From assembly GCA_000507305.1 (NCBI GenBank), contig DF239896.1, forward strand, positions 1-64,000: a stretch of 64,000 bases of DNA, written 5' to 3'. The DNA comes from Breviolum minutum Mf 1.05b.01. Taxonomy: Eukaryota; Sar; Dinophyceae; Suessiales; Symbiodiniaceae. Below the pieces are notes generated by a model. It saw only the letters and a program-made list of their open reading frames with translations, was not told where the DNA came from and did no database searches. Of the stretch, positions 1-12,276 are shown piece after piece. Each line of letters starts with the position of its first letter. The first letter of the stretch is position 1. Position numbers and translations under genes: made by a program.

Positions 1-123
1 ATCCATTTTTATGACAAGATGGCATGAGACAGGACTGCATCCATTTTTATGGCAAGATTGTATGAGACAGGACTGCATCCATTTTTATGACAAGATGGCA
101 TAAGACCGGTGCTCATCCATTTT
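1..123. repeat. 38-bp tandem repeat, three copies plus partial
   Basis: Three successive 38-bp units beginning ATCCATTTTTATG, with a few substitutions between units, followed by a 9-bp start of a fourth. The array touches the left edge of the window, so its full length is unknown. Confidence 0.9.
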
Positions 124-735
124 ACATAGGTATGTATATACACATATATACACATATTTATGTACATATATATACTTCTCAGAAGGAATGTTTACATATT
201 TTTTTTGGCTCAAAGATTTTCACAGAAGTATCACTAATGTAGACAAACAAAAAGAGTCTTACATAGATTAATCCTGCAGGAGTGCTGTGGAAAACATCCA
301 TGCCTCAATGCTAAGCCAGCAACCCGAGTCACGTCATTCCGGAGGATATCCGCGCAGCCTTCCACCTTTCCATCCTGCAGGGCTCGCTTCCGACATGACC
401 TGGGCACCTTTCACCTTTCACCATGACATACAGCAACTTGGAAGCTAGAGCTTGTCAATTCTGATGGCTGGGCCATTGAAACAAAGCACTTGCAACACCA
501 AAGACTTCCAGAATTGGGAGAATTTGCCATCATCATATGGTGCTTCACCCATGGAAGACCTACCTAAAATCTAAAATGTGGAGTATTCTACAGTCCTGAT
601 GAAAAGTCAGGCTAGAAACTGTGCTCCAGGTAAATGATTGAAACCGCATCCAGACAAGACATATAAGACATGATAAGTTTACAGCAACTTTTCTTTTCGC
701 GGTGTCTTGATCTTCACACACGGTGAGGTAATCGA
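124..735. other. Non-coding stretch downstream of the MFS gene
   Basis: No exon with convincing composition on either strand. AT-rich TATATA-type simple sequence lies at about 130-175. This is the 3' flank of the minus-strand transporter gene. Confidence 0.5.
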
Positions 736-2585
736 TTAAGGCACCATGAAAGCCACCGGAACATATGAGACAGCGCAAATCATCTGGACAGAAGCTGTGA
801 GGACAAAGCCTGCACGGTAGTCTCCGGTTCGATCTGCCAAGTAGCCACCGACCCAAGCACCAGCACCATTAGTAGCAGACTTGAATGACGTGATTGCCTG
901 GCAGGGTTCATGGAGACAATCAACAATCACAAGATTGCGGAACAAATATTGGAGTTGAAAGTATTTGAAATAGCTTGAAATGGGTTCAACTGTGTATCCA
1001 ATATAAATCTATATAAATTCAATTTGAATACATATAATATATATAATATATACTATATACCTTTCTAAATCTGTTGATGATTCTTGATATCTGCTTGCTG
1101 AAAAGCTGGGGAGGCCTGGTTTCCCTTTCCTAGTAGATTCTTCAACTGCCAACAAGTAGCTGTCCAGCGGCCACGATGTTTGGGAAGCACTGATTCAAAA
1201 ATAATTGATTGGACACAAGGCACATTGGCTCTTGCAATCGCAGTTCGGAGAATGAATAAAGTGGCAGCCAGGAAAGTCTGATGTGCACTGGCAACACCAA
1301 GCATCAAGATTCCTCCAACAAGAATGAAAATGATGGCAGCCCATGCACGTCCCATCTTTGCGGAAATGGTAGGGGTGGCAAAATTCATTGCAGCCAGCGA
1401 GAGATTCTCTGCCATCCGAAGGATCATAAGCCAGGATGGACTCATTGCGAAGTCTTTGCGGAAGAAGAGGGGCACATACTTCAAGCTCATTGACCCTGCA
1501 ATCTGAGTACCTCCCCACATAATCTCAGTCCAAACAGGTACCAGCCATTGCTTCTTCATCCCACACTTCAGTTCTTGAGTCCAGTCGGGCAAGGAAGTGG
1601 ATGTCCCTACATCATTGCCAATAGATGCATGTGTATTGCGCAGGAGCAGAACTGCAGGCTCGACAAAAAGGTATCCCACAAAACCAGCACATACGACGTT
1701 TTGCAAGAGTGGAATTGACCAGTCAGTCTTTGCGTGCAAATTCACCAAAAGCAATGCCACCATTGGACCTACAGCTGTTCCTGTCCAAGAAAGCATTTCT
1801 TTGCGACTGAGTAGGAGTGTTCGTTGCCCCGGAAGGATGTTGTCAACTAAGAAGACTTGAAGAACCTGATCAAAAGGCCCATTCACCTTAGATCTGACTC
1901 ATGAATCGAAAACCCACAGAAACTGAATGCCTTGAGTCTGAGAGTCTGAGAACTACATTTGAACATTTTGATTTGCTTAAGTGCACAAAACAAAATCTAA
2001 ATCTGAATTATAATTGTGTTCAAGTGCAAAACCAAACTACGTATCACTTTACAAGTCTACGGTATTAACATGTATTAACAATCTATTGACTAGTAATAGT
2101 ATGTCTGCATGTGCAAATGAAAAGGGAGTCCCAATGCCACAAGGGACCACTGCAAGAAGAACCATTGCCACCTGCAGAAGTAATAGGTTTTTCTGCCGCA
2201 CAGCAACGAACGCCATGACTGTCGGAATTGCCTTTAGTAGGGCTAAGAAACGAAGTAGCCTCAAGCGCTTGCAACGATCTGCCAAATATCCACAAGGCAT
2301 AAGGACTATGAGTGCAGCAATGCCACAAATGGACTCGATTTGCCCAACAGTCTCATTAGAACCAGAGATGTCCAGGATGTAGGTATCCAAAAAATCCCGA
2401 GATGCTATTGCATATTGCACAGCACGTGCAAAAAATAAATACATGCAAACAGCCACATTAAACTTCCGGGCTCTTTCACCCGAATCAACCAGAGGTGGAT
2501 GATCTTGATCAACTTGGAACATAACAGAATATAAACTGGCTGGTGAGAGCCAAATACTGAGGAAATTCTCAAACCTTGCAATCAT
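736..2585 (-). CDS. Major facilitator superfamily (MFS) transporter, 3 exons
   Basis: Predicted multi-pass membrane transporter; substrate not identifiable. Exons 2115-2585, 1125-1886 and 736-879 join in phase (157 + 254 + 47 codons, about 458 residues, normal for a 12-helix MFS protein). The N-terminal half carries the MFS motif-A loop GYLADRCKR between helices 2 and 3; the C-terminal half has the equivalent GGYLADRTGDYR. Intron 1 runs from a GC donor (after TCATTT) to an AG|GTGAAT acceptor; intron 2 ends AG|TCTGCT. Stop TAA is at 736-738. The start is uncertain: ATG at 2585 is used, and an in-frame ATG at 2702 would add 39 residues. It lies immediately downstream of the kinase gene on the same strand, only 62-179 bp away, as expected for a trans-spliced tandem cluster. 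Confidence 0.8.
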
Positions 2586-2764
2586 TGCCAATGTTAACGT
2601 CGAAACATCTGTAAATTGAAAAAGGGAGAACCAGTTTCCACAGTCCTCCAGTGGCTTTGGGCAAAGCAAATGTCCATAGATCTCTCTGGCACGAGAATGC
2701 AAGCCCTGGCACTTTCAACAATGCAAGAACAAATGCGATCTTTGGCTGCCTGAAACCTGAAACA

Positions 2765-4005
2765 TCATGAAACTGTTTCGCTTCCCAAGTATGCAGTCCA
2801 CCCTTCCTGCAGGAATGGGTGAGCAAGCACACTCCTCACAGTGGCCCGACTCCTGCAGGGAACATAACAATCGCGATGTCATGTCGTTGCATACACACTA
2901 AAGCCTAAAAAGATTTTCAAAAACCCATCAGTCTTGACCGTCCTTGGTTCCAGTGTCAACATGCTGGCAATTAGCTGCTGCGCTTCAGTGGACAAATGCT
3001 CTGGGCATGGATACCTGATAGCAGGGAACGAACATCAAGATATTGGATACAGTAAGCATAAAGATGCCTAAAGCCTTAAAAGACATCCCATGCTGCCCAA
3101 AACGCATGCAAAGTATCATGAAAGTATCTTGCAGCCGTTTAGCCTTGTAGATATTCTCACTTTGGAGCTTCTTGGAACAACGCACACACTGTCACTACAT
3201 GTATAGCTAGAAACTGCTTTTCACCGCATGATTTCCATCCAACAAGTTGGCTGTCCTTCCACGTAGGATGCATCGCTTCAGCTCTGACATGCTCTTCCCC
3301 TGGCACTTGAAACAACATGAAACAACAACCAAATTAACCAACATCAAACAATATGACAGTCAACTCGCCTTGAAAGGAAGGCGTCCGCAAAGCATTGCAT
3401 ATAAAGCAATTCCGGAACTCCATACCTTGAAACAACATGAAACTCTGCATTTGTTGAAAGAAAAAGGACAGTGCATTGCACCGTTGGGACCGTTGGAAGT
3501 TCAGGCGCACATCAACAGGAAATCCTTCATAACCTTCTTCTTGTAGGATTTCCGGTGCGATGTACCTTCACTTTTTTCAAGCAAAATCCCAGAGCGAATC
3601 CGCTGCTCATACAGCTCACCAGCTGTAAAGACTGATGGTTTTGAAGCATGAACATGAGAAGCTGATACCTTGGTTTGACTGGAAAAATGGGCAATATTAT
3701 GCCAATAGTTGAATTTTGAAGCTTTATGCAGTTCAAGCTTAATGTATCTTAATGTTATGTCGCGTCACAGCTATACTAATACTGCAATGATTCGAATGAT
3801 GATTCCATTAAGACTGCAATGCTTCAACCACCTCAGAATCCCGAATCAAGGGAAGTTCCCATGTTCCAAATACATTTTAGAGGGACGTCGGGTAACGTCA
3901 CTATCAAGTTGACAAAATTTGCCCCGATATTTGCGAGGGCATGACGGCACTGGCATATTCCAATTCGATCCTGTTCGTTCATGTCGGGTGTGCCACTGGA
4001 TCAAG

Positions 4006-4060
<55 letters not shown>

Positions 4061-5847
4061 GCACCACCACCCATAAATGATGGGGCCCCGCACGATGGTG
4101 TTCCACAATGATCATGCAGCTTCTTCTCTGGTTGTACCACCTTAAGGTCGCCCAAAATCGCAACCGGTGGGTTTCATGGCACCCCTGGATGGACTGGAAA
4201 AACCTTGGGTTCCCCTGGCTGCAGCAACTCCAAAATCAGCAATCTTCACGCAGCTAAAGGGATCTAAAAGAAGATTTTCCAACTTGATGTCCTGCCAGTT
4301 TACACACGTTAACAGGTAAGGAAGTGATTCGTATGAAACATCAAAGATCATATCAAATTGTAAGCTAGTTGGTGGTTTCAACCCATTTGAAAAATATGAT
4401 TGGAAATCTTCGCCAGGTAGGGGTGAAAATAAAATATATTTGAAACCACCACCTAGTAAGTTACTGCATCTGACAAATTCTTTGGACTGCGCCCTGTAAA
4501 TTGGATCAGTTTGGCAGTCCCTATGCACCACCATCTTCTTGTGTATATGCTCCAAGCCCTCAAGCAGCTGCTTGAAAAGATCCTGCAGCAGCTTTGAGGG
4601 TATCGTTGACATCCCGGTTTTCGATGGATCAAACACCGTTGTACTTCCACTTCCCCACACGAACCCCGTCCTTGGCGCAGGGTTCAGCCAAGCGGCGGCG
4701 ATTTCGAACGTATTTCAAAAGATCGCCACCAGTCGCAAACTGACAAAGCCAAAGATCAGCAATCATACGCACTAGCTGAGACCCTTTTCTATAGCTTAAT
4801 TTCTGTGAAATCACCTTTGCTCCAAAGAGAACTGTACTTCACAACTCTTCAAGACGGCACTGGTCAAAAGGCCTCCATGACCAAGACAATCTGTGAGGGA
4901 GTTTCCACTACCTGAGTCGACACATCTCACCACTGTCACTTGCTAAAGATGTATTGATGTAGGAAAACTTCGAATTTCATGGATTTCCTAAGGAAACCCC
5001 CTGGCCTCAAACAGCTGGATCACATTTGCATGACCAGTCAAACGTTTCATGATGGCCACCTGCTGTGATGCCAGAAAGGGAAAACACCCCATGTGGCTGT
5101 AAACTGTAAATGCACAGAGAATACGGAAAAAATCCAAAAGCATTCACAAAACTGAATTGGCTTTGCTCTGTCTTCAAAATGTCAGCTCTGCCTCTTGCAA
5201 GAAACATTTCTTGCTTCCAGCCTTCCAAAATCAGCAACAATAAGAAATCAAAAATCACATCTTACATCTCAAAGCTTTTAGAAAAGTCCCCAAGTTTCCA
5301 TGCTTTCGGAAAATCATCGACATGCCCAACAATGGACCAAGTAAAATCTTTTCTGTGAGGAGTCTCCACCTCTGTCATACGCCGCCGGTCGCATTGCTTC
5401 ATTGCAGAGAGCTCCTGCTGATGTTTATCTGTTCAACCTTCCCGGGGTTTCTTTTATGAGTGCACAATCAAAATATGAAATCAGATACATCAATTATAGA
5501 TTATCCATATATTGCATATTATATTTCTGGATATAATATAAAATAAATATCTTCTATCAGATTGCAAAGATGCCGCCAAGTATGTCACATTGGAAATTTG
5601 GCTGAAGACGTTTCTCCTCTGTCAACTTGTGCACCGCAACATTCACCTTCCAACCGAAGCAGCTCTCATCAAGTTAGGACTTGACTTCAGTTGGTTCAGC
5701 CCTGGCCTTTCCAAAAGCTCCTTTTCCAAGCAGTCGACCCACAGCATAGAAGTCTAAACTGTTCACATTGGCCGACCTTTCTGGTAGATTCTGTGATGGG
5801 CAATTTGTTTGGTGATCGATTTCTGTTTTTGATCTATCCATCTCCAT
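2765..5847 (-). CDS. Serine/threonine protein kinase (CAMK/SNF1-like), 14 exons
   Basis: Rebuilt exons: 5707-5847, 5602-5646, 5349-5414, 5006-5059, 4873-4911, 4671-4739, 4520-4582, 4220-4291, 4094-4140, 3511-3565, 3369-3425, 3256-3305, 2943-3014, 2765-2852. All join in phase to about 305 residues ending in TGA. In order: Gly-rich loop LLGKGAFGK; catalytic Lys in SAMKQC; hinge IVLVME then FATGGDLLKY; catalytic loop HRDIKLEN; Mg-binding DFG in KIADFGVAA; activation segment CGTPSYIAPE; DVWSSGIALYAMLCGRLPF; and the closing RATVRSVLAHPFL. All residues needed for catalysis are present except that the helix-C Glu is not obvious; a small exon may be missing between 5060 and 5348. Little lies outside the kinase domain. 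Most introns start GC or GA (for example AAG|GCCAGG, AAG|GACGGG); two (introns 9 and 10) start GT; all end AG. Intron 7 holds a MITE and intron 9 a CAT microsatellite. ATG at 5847 is chosen because a stop lies just upstream in frame. Confidence 0.88.
4006..4060. repeat. (CAT)n microsatellite in kinase intron 9
   Basis: About 18 uninterrupted ATC/CAT units. It lies between the exon ending CGTP(S) and the exon starting (S)YIAPE, so the poly-Asp or poly-Met seen on translation is intronic. Confidence 0.92.
4365..4456. mobile_element. MITE family A, intact copy in kinase intron 7
   Basis: A 92-bp element with terminal inverted repeats CTAGTTGGTGGTTTCAA and, reversed, CTAGGTGGTGGTTTCAAA. Immediate flanks are TAAG on both sides (4361-4364, 4457-4460), a likely 4-bp target duplication. 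It occupies about 40 percent of the 228-nt intron separating HR from DIKLEN. A second copy was split by the LINE (15139/26943) and a fragment lies near 60201. Confidence 0.8.
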
Positions 5848-6437
5848 CTTTCATCCCAAACATAAGGTGCAAACTGTCCACTCTGCAAGAGAGTTGCAAC
5901 AGATTTGAGTAAGCCTTAGATCAAATTTAAGTCAAGTTCCGCATCAGAAGGCTAAAGCTCACTTCCAATCCTAAAATCTGCTTTCACTGCACCACCTTTC
6001 CACGTGGGATCTTTTTGTGTATTTGGCATTTCGGTTGATTTGAGCCGCTGAGCCGTCCACTTTCTTTATCTTTTTTGAAGTCTTTCTTTGAATGCACCAC
6101 AGCCTGATGTTGCTGATGATTGTTCATTCTCCACTTTGGTTGATTGGTTGATCCAAGTTTACAAAAAGTTTGTCCCCTGCCTTTTCCTCGACACTTTGGC
6201 GACCTGAGAAGTGTGGAGATACATTTGGAGAAGCTTCAATGTTGTTAGGAAGTGTACTTGATCAAGATAGGTCAACTATGAAAAAAATCATGTATCATAA
6301 ATATTCATATCATAATATCAGACCACAGAAAGATTCCATTGACCCACTGGGTTTTTTTTGCCTATGGCTCGTGGGTGGCTTGGAGAACGTCCCGCTGCAG
6401 GCCGAGGAGATGGTCTTTCTGGCGCCTATACACGTGA
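5848..6437. other. Intergenic region upstream of the kinase
   Basis: No convincing exon. No dinoflagellate promoter element can be recognised. Confidence 0.4.
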
Positions 6438-6554
6438 GGATGTTTCCGAAAATAGTGGGTTTTCCCCCCAAATCATCCATTAAAAGATAGGGTTTTCCAT
6501 TATAAATTATAAACCATCCATTTTGGGGTATATCCCTATTTTTGGAAACACCCA
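6438..6554. mobile_element. MITE family B, copy 1
   Basis: Inverted repeat element with ends GGATGTTTCCGAAAATAG and, reversed, GGTGTTTCCAAAAATAGGG; the interior contains AGGGTTTTCCATTATAAA, shared with the copy at 62169. No clear target duplication here. Open frames across it are by-products of the repeat. Confidence 0.75.
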
Positions 6555-6746
6555 CATCCATTTGCATCCATTTTTATCATTTACTCCATGAAATGATGCT
6601 TGCCATCCTGACATCCTTACAACACCCCAGCCTCTGCTGACTGTTCTCTGCGCCGGGCCTTGGGGGAATCTCTGGGAACAAATCCCGTCATTTCCCATGG
6701 CATTTTGCCACCATTTCCCTTGCCATTGGATCATTCCCGCACCCTG

Positions 6747-7012
6747 GAATTCAAACACAAAAAATTCTAACACATTTTGAAAAATGTTCCGCAACTCAAA
6801 CACAAAAATTCCAACACATTTTGAAAAATGTTCTGCAATTCAAACACAAAAATTCCAACACATTTTGAAAAATGTTCTGCAATTCAAACACAAAAAAACA
6901 CACACATGTTGAAAAATGTTCTGCAATTCAAACACAAAAAACACACACATTTTGAATAATGTTCTGCAATTCAGACACAAAAATTCCAACACCTTTTGAA
7001 AAAATGTTCTGC
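6747..7012. repeat. About 44-bp minisatellite, six copies
   Basis: Units of about 43-45 bp built on GCAATTCAAACACAAAAATT followed by CCAACACATTTTGAAAAATG. Units 4 and 5 carry an ACACACACA variant. Confidence 0.9.
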
Positions 7013-9785
7013 CTTAGTTGTTTCCTCAGATTCAATCAGATTGGTCATCCTGAACTTTCATCCTGAAGCAATTTTTTCAAGGCTTTTGGTCCCAAACTAC
7101 AATGGCTGGTGGAGTCTCCGGCCATCGCAAATGCCTCGGTTTCCAGATAGGTGCAGTGAGGTCAGATTTGATGTAAAAGTTGACTTTTTGAGCCGTAATG
7201 AAAAAACACCCATCGAAATCTCCCTTGCGGTTGGAATCTTTTTCGCATCTTACTATGAACACTCTCTACATTAAAAAAAACATTGAAGAGATCTGAAAAG
7301 CATCATAATTTCCCATATCACCTAGAAAAAATGGGTAAGTTTTCACCACTGTTGACAATCTCCAACTTGGCTCACCCAGTCTCCACTGACTCGGAGGTTG
7401 CGGTAACACCTGAGATTTCAGGACAGGTTGGGCCTTGGCCTCAGCAGCTGAATGGCATCAAATTCCCGAGGTCCCAGCTACGAGACACCTGCCGCTGGAA
7501 CGATCAATCGAATCATGTCAGGCCGAGCATGGTCTTGTGAAAACAATGGATCTTATGTGGGTCTGGGAAAATCATAATCTTGTCACTTCTAATGCTTTCT
7601 TTGCACTGTTTGGGTCCAGCAGATCTTGAAATTGAAATTCACATGGCCTTGTTGCTCAGAGACGCTTCTGCCTCATTTCTCCTCTCCATTGGAACCTGAA
7701 AGACAGTTTGCTATGATTGCCAAGGGTACCACTTCTCAATGCTTCATCCATCCTCAACGCTTAAATTTTGAGGCCATCCACTGCAAGACGTCCAGCAGGA
7801 TGACGTTCAGACAAGGAGCCTATCAACAACACGCAACAAGCCATCCAGCTGAGATGAATCAAATGGGATGGAAGCTAGCTGGGTAATTGCAAGATATCAT
7901 TGAAATGGCAACAATTTGTTTCAGCTGTGTTTTTCAGCTTCGTTGGTGATGCTGATTCCAAAACAGGATGTTTTGTTTTCTCCCCCAAGCCTTCACTACA
8001 AAGAGTCGATGAAGTTCTTGGAACCGCAGTAGATGCCTCCTGCAATGACAAAAGGTCAGCATTTGAACGCATTAGTGAAACAAACCAAGCAATAGGACCT
8101 TTGAAAAAGATATGAAAAATATGAAAATATCACCGAATCCAAAATAGAAACCAGATTTGATGAAAATATGTCACCATCCAAAGTTTGGCAACCCGCTATT
8201 CGTTTTACAAATTCAAAAAATAGAAGGGAAATCATAAGGATCACCTATCACCACCCTCTCGTTGTCTTAAAAAATCCACCCCCCCAGTTCGTCCACCTCG
8301 GACAGCGGAGTAGCCTTGGTTCAAGACCACACGGCAGGTTGTGCTAAGATATCATCAATCCATATTGAGATTGATTAAATTTTGATTGAGCATGCAGCAC
8401 GCAGTATACAGTATAGTGTAATTGTAGAATGAGTAAAGTAAAGCTGTATGAAACTAGTTGTTGGGATGATGGGCTTCGGTTTTTTCTCAAATTCTTTGTA
8501 GAATAGAAGCTAGATCAATCTGAAACATATTGCCCTGCAATCGTTGTAGATAAAAAGTATGTTAGCTCCGGGATGCTGTTTTGAACATGATACAATATCG
8601 TGATGACATTCTCCATTACCTCTAAGCATGTCGAATTGGTTAGGAAGCTGTGGGTTTTTTTTGGTGCTAGCCCCACAATAGACAAGATACCTATGATAAC
8701 CCAGGCACCCCCACACAATTTAGTGCATTCCAAGGAGCCGCTTCACTTTGCGAGGTAACATCTGGGTGCGTTCCATGCGGCGCATGCGGTGCTTTTTCAG
8801 GTGAATTCGGTTTTCGAAGCTTTGGTCCATCTTCTTGCCGGCCCTTCAACTTCGCAGGTTCTGGCCTCAAATCATATAAAGTCGAAGGGTTTCAACTAGG
8901 CAGCTCTGGATATTAAAAAAAAACATGAGAAAGAATATGAAGCATGAATCTCAAAAAAAAAATAATCTCAAGCCTTAGCTACTTAGTTGGTTTGAGTTTG
9001 AGGTTAATCTTAAATGTCATAAGAACGTTCCCATGTTTTGCAGTAGAATGACTTCTTGGGTTTGCCGGGATGCGCCCACATTGAGTGGTTCCTCTCATTG
9101 TGCAGGCCATCCCGGGCACATAGTGAAGGCGGATATATCTACAAAAATGATTCATCATAAGTATGATGAAATCAAGTCCAGTGTGAAATCTATCAATCTA
9201 GTGCACACCTGTCCAAACTGGCAAACAGCTAGAGTATAGGTAATAGGCTTCTGGCCGTTCCTTCTGTTTTCTTGTCAATGCACTTGGTGAAACAAGGCCT
9301 TGGTGGGACGATCTTTGCGGGGTGATGTACAGTCCATTCCCAAACAAGTCTTAGGATGTCTGTATTGGCAAAGTCTTCAGGATGTAATCATTTAGCGGCT
9401 TTTCTATTTTTCGCCAACTAAAACACTTCAGGCAACATCTGCGTTGACCCCCCATCTATCAAAACCCCAGAAAATGCTAGTTTCTCTTTTTTGAGCTCCT
9501 AACAACTGCCCGGAAGCAGAAAGCCACCATTGGACACAGGAGAAGCATCCTGCATTGGAAGACACTTCTCTTACACTCCACATCCCTCCATCTTGCAGCA
9601 GGTCCTCAGGTGTTGATGAGCTACTTTGGGCAACCTGGACAAAAAGAACAGGATTGTGAAGAGTAGCTCATCTCAACCACTTGTGTTGCATATTGTTGCC
9701 ATCAAATGCAAGCCCAAACCACTTTGGATTAGAGATCCAGGTTGACGATCAACATTTGTGAGCGAGTTCACTTCTTACGTTTTCA
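7013..9785. other. Long stretch without an assigned gene
   Basis: Short open frames only. Some minus-strand pieces near 7330-7430 have coding-like composition, but no domain or consistent splice pattern was found. Confidence 0.35.
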
Positions 9786-10140
9786 CTCTTTTGGTTGTAG
9801 CGATAGCACAAGTCTCCTAGCTGCAGATTCGATGGCCTTGAATGTACCAGGCGCGTAACCTCTTCCTCCTGCGGATTGAATCCCTGCGGCGATGCCAAAG
9901 AATGCTCAACCGCTGAAGTTTCCCTCCAAGAAGGATTCAAGTGACAACTCACTTTCCGCCTTCAGGAATCGTCCGCCGTATTCTTGGTCCACCACGAGGC
10001 ACGCCTTCACACTGAGTTTATTGGATTTCCATCAAAAGTGGTCACAAATTGCCGTCGCTAGAATTACAAACACACTGGGACCAACACTTCCTTGAAGTGA
10101 ATTTCTTCGTAGGCGGCCTTGACCTGGAGACGGATCTTAC
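9786..10140 (-). CDS. Unassigned gene fragment, three candidate exons
   Basis: Three minus-strand segments with coding composition and AG|G-type acceptors: about 10092-10140 (VKAAYEEIHFKE), about 9952-10004 (ACLVVDQEYGGRF) and about 9786-9883 (GIQSAGGRGYAPGTFKAIES, then AARRLVLSLQPKE). I do not recognise the family. Joins are provisional, and the gene probably extends on both sides; a further short candidate (PEDLLQDGGMWSV) lies near 9600. Confidence 0.4.
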
Positions 10141-12276
10141 CCCGAGTCCAATAAGGAGAAATGATCAAATGAATCCATGATAGGTAGCAACCAGGTATCA
10201 CCTGCTTAGCAACATCCTTCCACAGGATCATTCTTAGAAAAAACACAGCAGACATGAGGCTTTTGCTTTATCCCAAGTCGCACCCTGCAAGAAAAACCTA
10301 CCTCCCTCCGCCCAGAGTTTTCAAGCAACACTCTTTAAACCTTATGGCCTGCCCCCTCTGCATCGCCACTGGTTGCAATTCCTGGAATTTTCCCATGAGA
10401 AAAAAAAACTATACGTAAACATCACTGTGCAAGTCTCTTTTTCAACATCAAACCTTCCCTATGATTCTTGCAGTCAACTCTGGCAACTTGTTAAGCCATC
10501 GGTGGTCGACTTGGATTCAAATTTCGGCCAGGCGATTCATTTTTTTTTTGGATTCACGAAACTGCTTGATCTCTCCTGAAATTGTGGCAATGGGTTTCTG
10601 CTGGCTCAAATTCCTCAGTGTCTCAGGATTCAGATGTTTCTACTCATTTATAGCTATCTTGCATTACTAGGTATCCATGCAAGGTGGCTGCAGCTGCAAC
10701 AAAGGCACCAAGTTCAGCCTACAAAAATTCAGTTGACAATTCTGATTCCTTTTGTTGGTTCATAAATCAAACATCTTGGACTTGTGGAATAGACTCGAGG
10801 ATACGTCCCAAATTCTCTGCATAAATTGATTTTTGAAAAAAAATGTTTAGATACATGTTGCCAAAGTTTCAATCATATAAACGTTTGCCTTTTTCATATG
10901 CAAAAATCCCAAATGTTTCTCTTAGATACTTCAACTGTTAATACAGCAGCAATGTGTCTTTTCACGCCTGCAAGGCTTGGAAGTCCACGGTGACCTCCTG
11001 GGCAACCAACCAACCCAAAAACAGAGGTTGCCGGTTGCCAACTTGCCGGTCAAGTTGTGGGACCCAAGGTGAAGACCGCCTCCGATGTTTGATGTACTAA
11101 ATTGTGGCGTAGTAGCCTTCCAGCACTTGTCTCAGTACCTCAAAAAAAAACACACAAAAAAAACACACACAAGAAGTTTTATGGGGTGACATGGTGGGTA
11201 TGCTGGGGGATATCATGATAGTTGGAGATGACAGCTCCAACATAACAGACTATAGTTTAGTTAGTTCAATCTTCGAAACGGACTGAATGATTTGTCTAAG
11301 GCTTCAACTGAGGGCTTCCAACGCCATCCGCAAGCTTTGAGCATCATAGTTGGTGGTCACAGAACCTGCAAAAAAATATCCAGAACTGAGTCAAAGTCAA
11401 AGTGTTTTTCTGGGAATGCACAGATATATATGGAATGTTGTACTTACAAATCTTACCAAAAAAACATCTTTACATCTTTACAACTTACAACTGTTTCTAG
11501 TTTCTACATGTTCTTTAGTCTTACTTGTTGAAGCTTATATCACAAATCAAACATCATCACAACCGCTCTCATCATACAGTCGATCAATCGTAGTGTACTA
11601 ACAGTACTGAGACTTTTCCTGCACTATGTTTTCATGAGCCTAGAAACTCTTGAAGGGCAAACTGCTACACCGAAACACATGGCCGTGCCTGCCATGGCCC
11701 TCACACTGGCCACCTGAGAGTAAGCAAATTTACCCAGTTTTGGTGCTGACGGTTCAAAGTTTTCCAAAAAAATCATCTCTAAATCTCAAAGACTTGTGTC
11801 TGAAGGTCCTTCCTTTGGGATTGGCAATTTGAAATTCTCGATCCCTCAAGCCACAAAGCCTTTCATAGGGTAATCACAACATTCACAACTGCGACTGAGA
11901 AGCACTGGTTGCAAAATGCCACACTGGTGCAGAAGCGAGCGCTTCCACCTGATATGGTGTGTGCATTACCAAACAAAGATGCATTCTGAAGTCAGATCCA
12001 ATCAAGGAGTTGTAATAGCAACGTTGGAAGGTCAAATGTGCAACGCGTTTCGCAAGAAGCTGTTTTTATGATTGAGCCTTCAAACACATGCTGCTTTCAA
12101 GCATGGCTTTGCTACTTGGCAGCAGTGCCACTTAGCGACTCTACATTTCAATCATTCTCCAGCTAATCGATATTGTGAATCAATCGTCTCTTCTGGTGGA
12201 GACATTTGCTGATATTGATGGGTGTATCTCGACAAATCCGTTGACTCATATACGCATCATCGCTCATCAAATCTCA
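10141..12276. other. Stretch without an assigned gene
   Basis: A-rich runs and short frames only; nothing supportable beyond simple sequence such as AAAAACACACA near 11150. Confidence 0.35.

Noticed and set aside
195-216. TTTTTTTTGGCTCAAAG resembling the end of the dinoflagellate spliced leader
   Set aside because: Only about 11 bases match and the GTAGCCA part is missing; no plus-strand gene follows.
3846-4163. Open frame with a run of Met (or Asp) residues
   Set aside because: Translation of the intronic CAT microsatellite between two kinase exons.
6310-6567. Small frames over 6310-6567 and 62005-62367
   Set aside because: Translations of the family B MITE; both strands are open because of the inverted repeats.
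8318-8328. GGTTCAAGACC resembling a tRNA B box
   Set aside because: No A box, no cloverleaf and no acceptor stem in the surrounding 100 bp.
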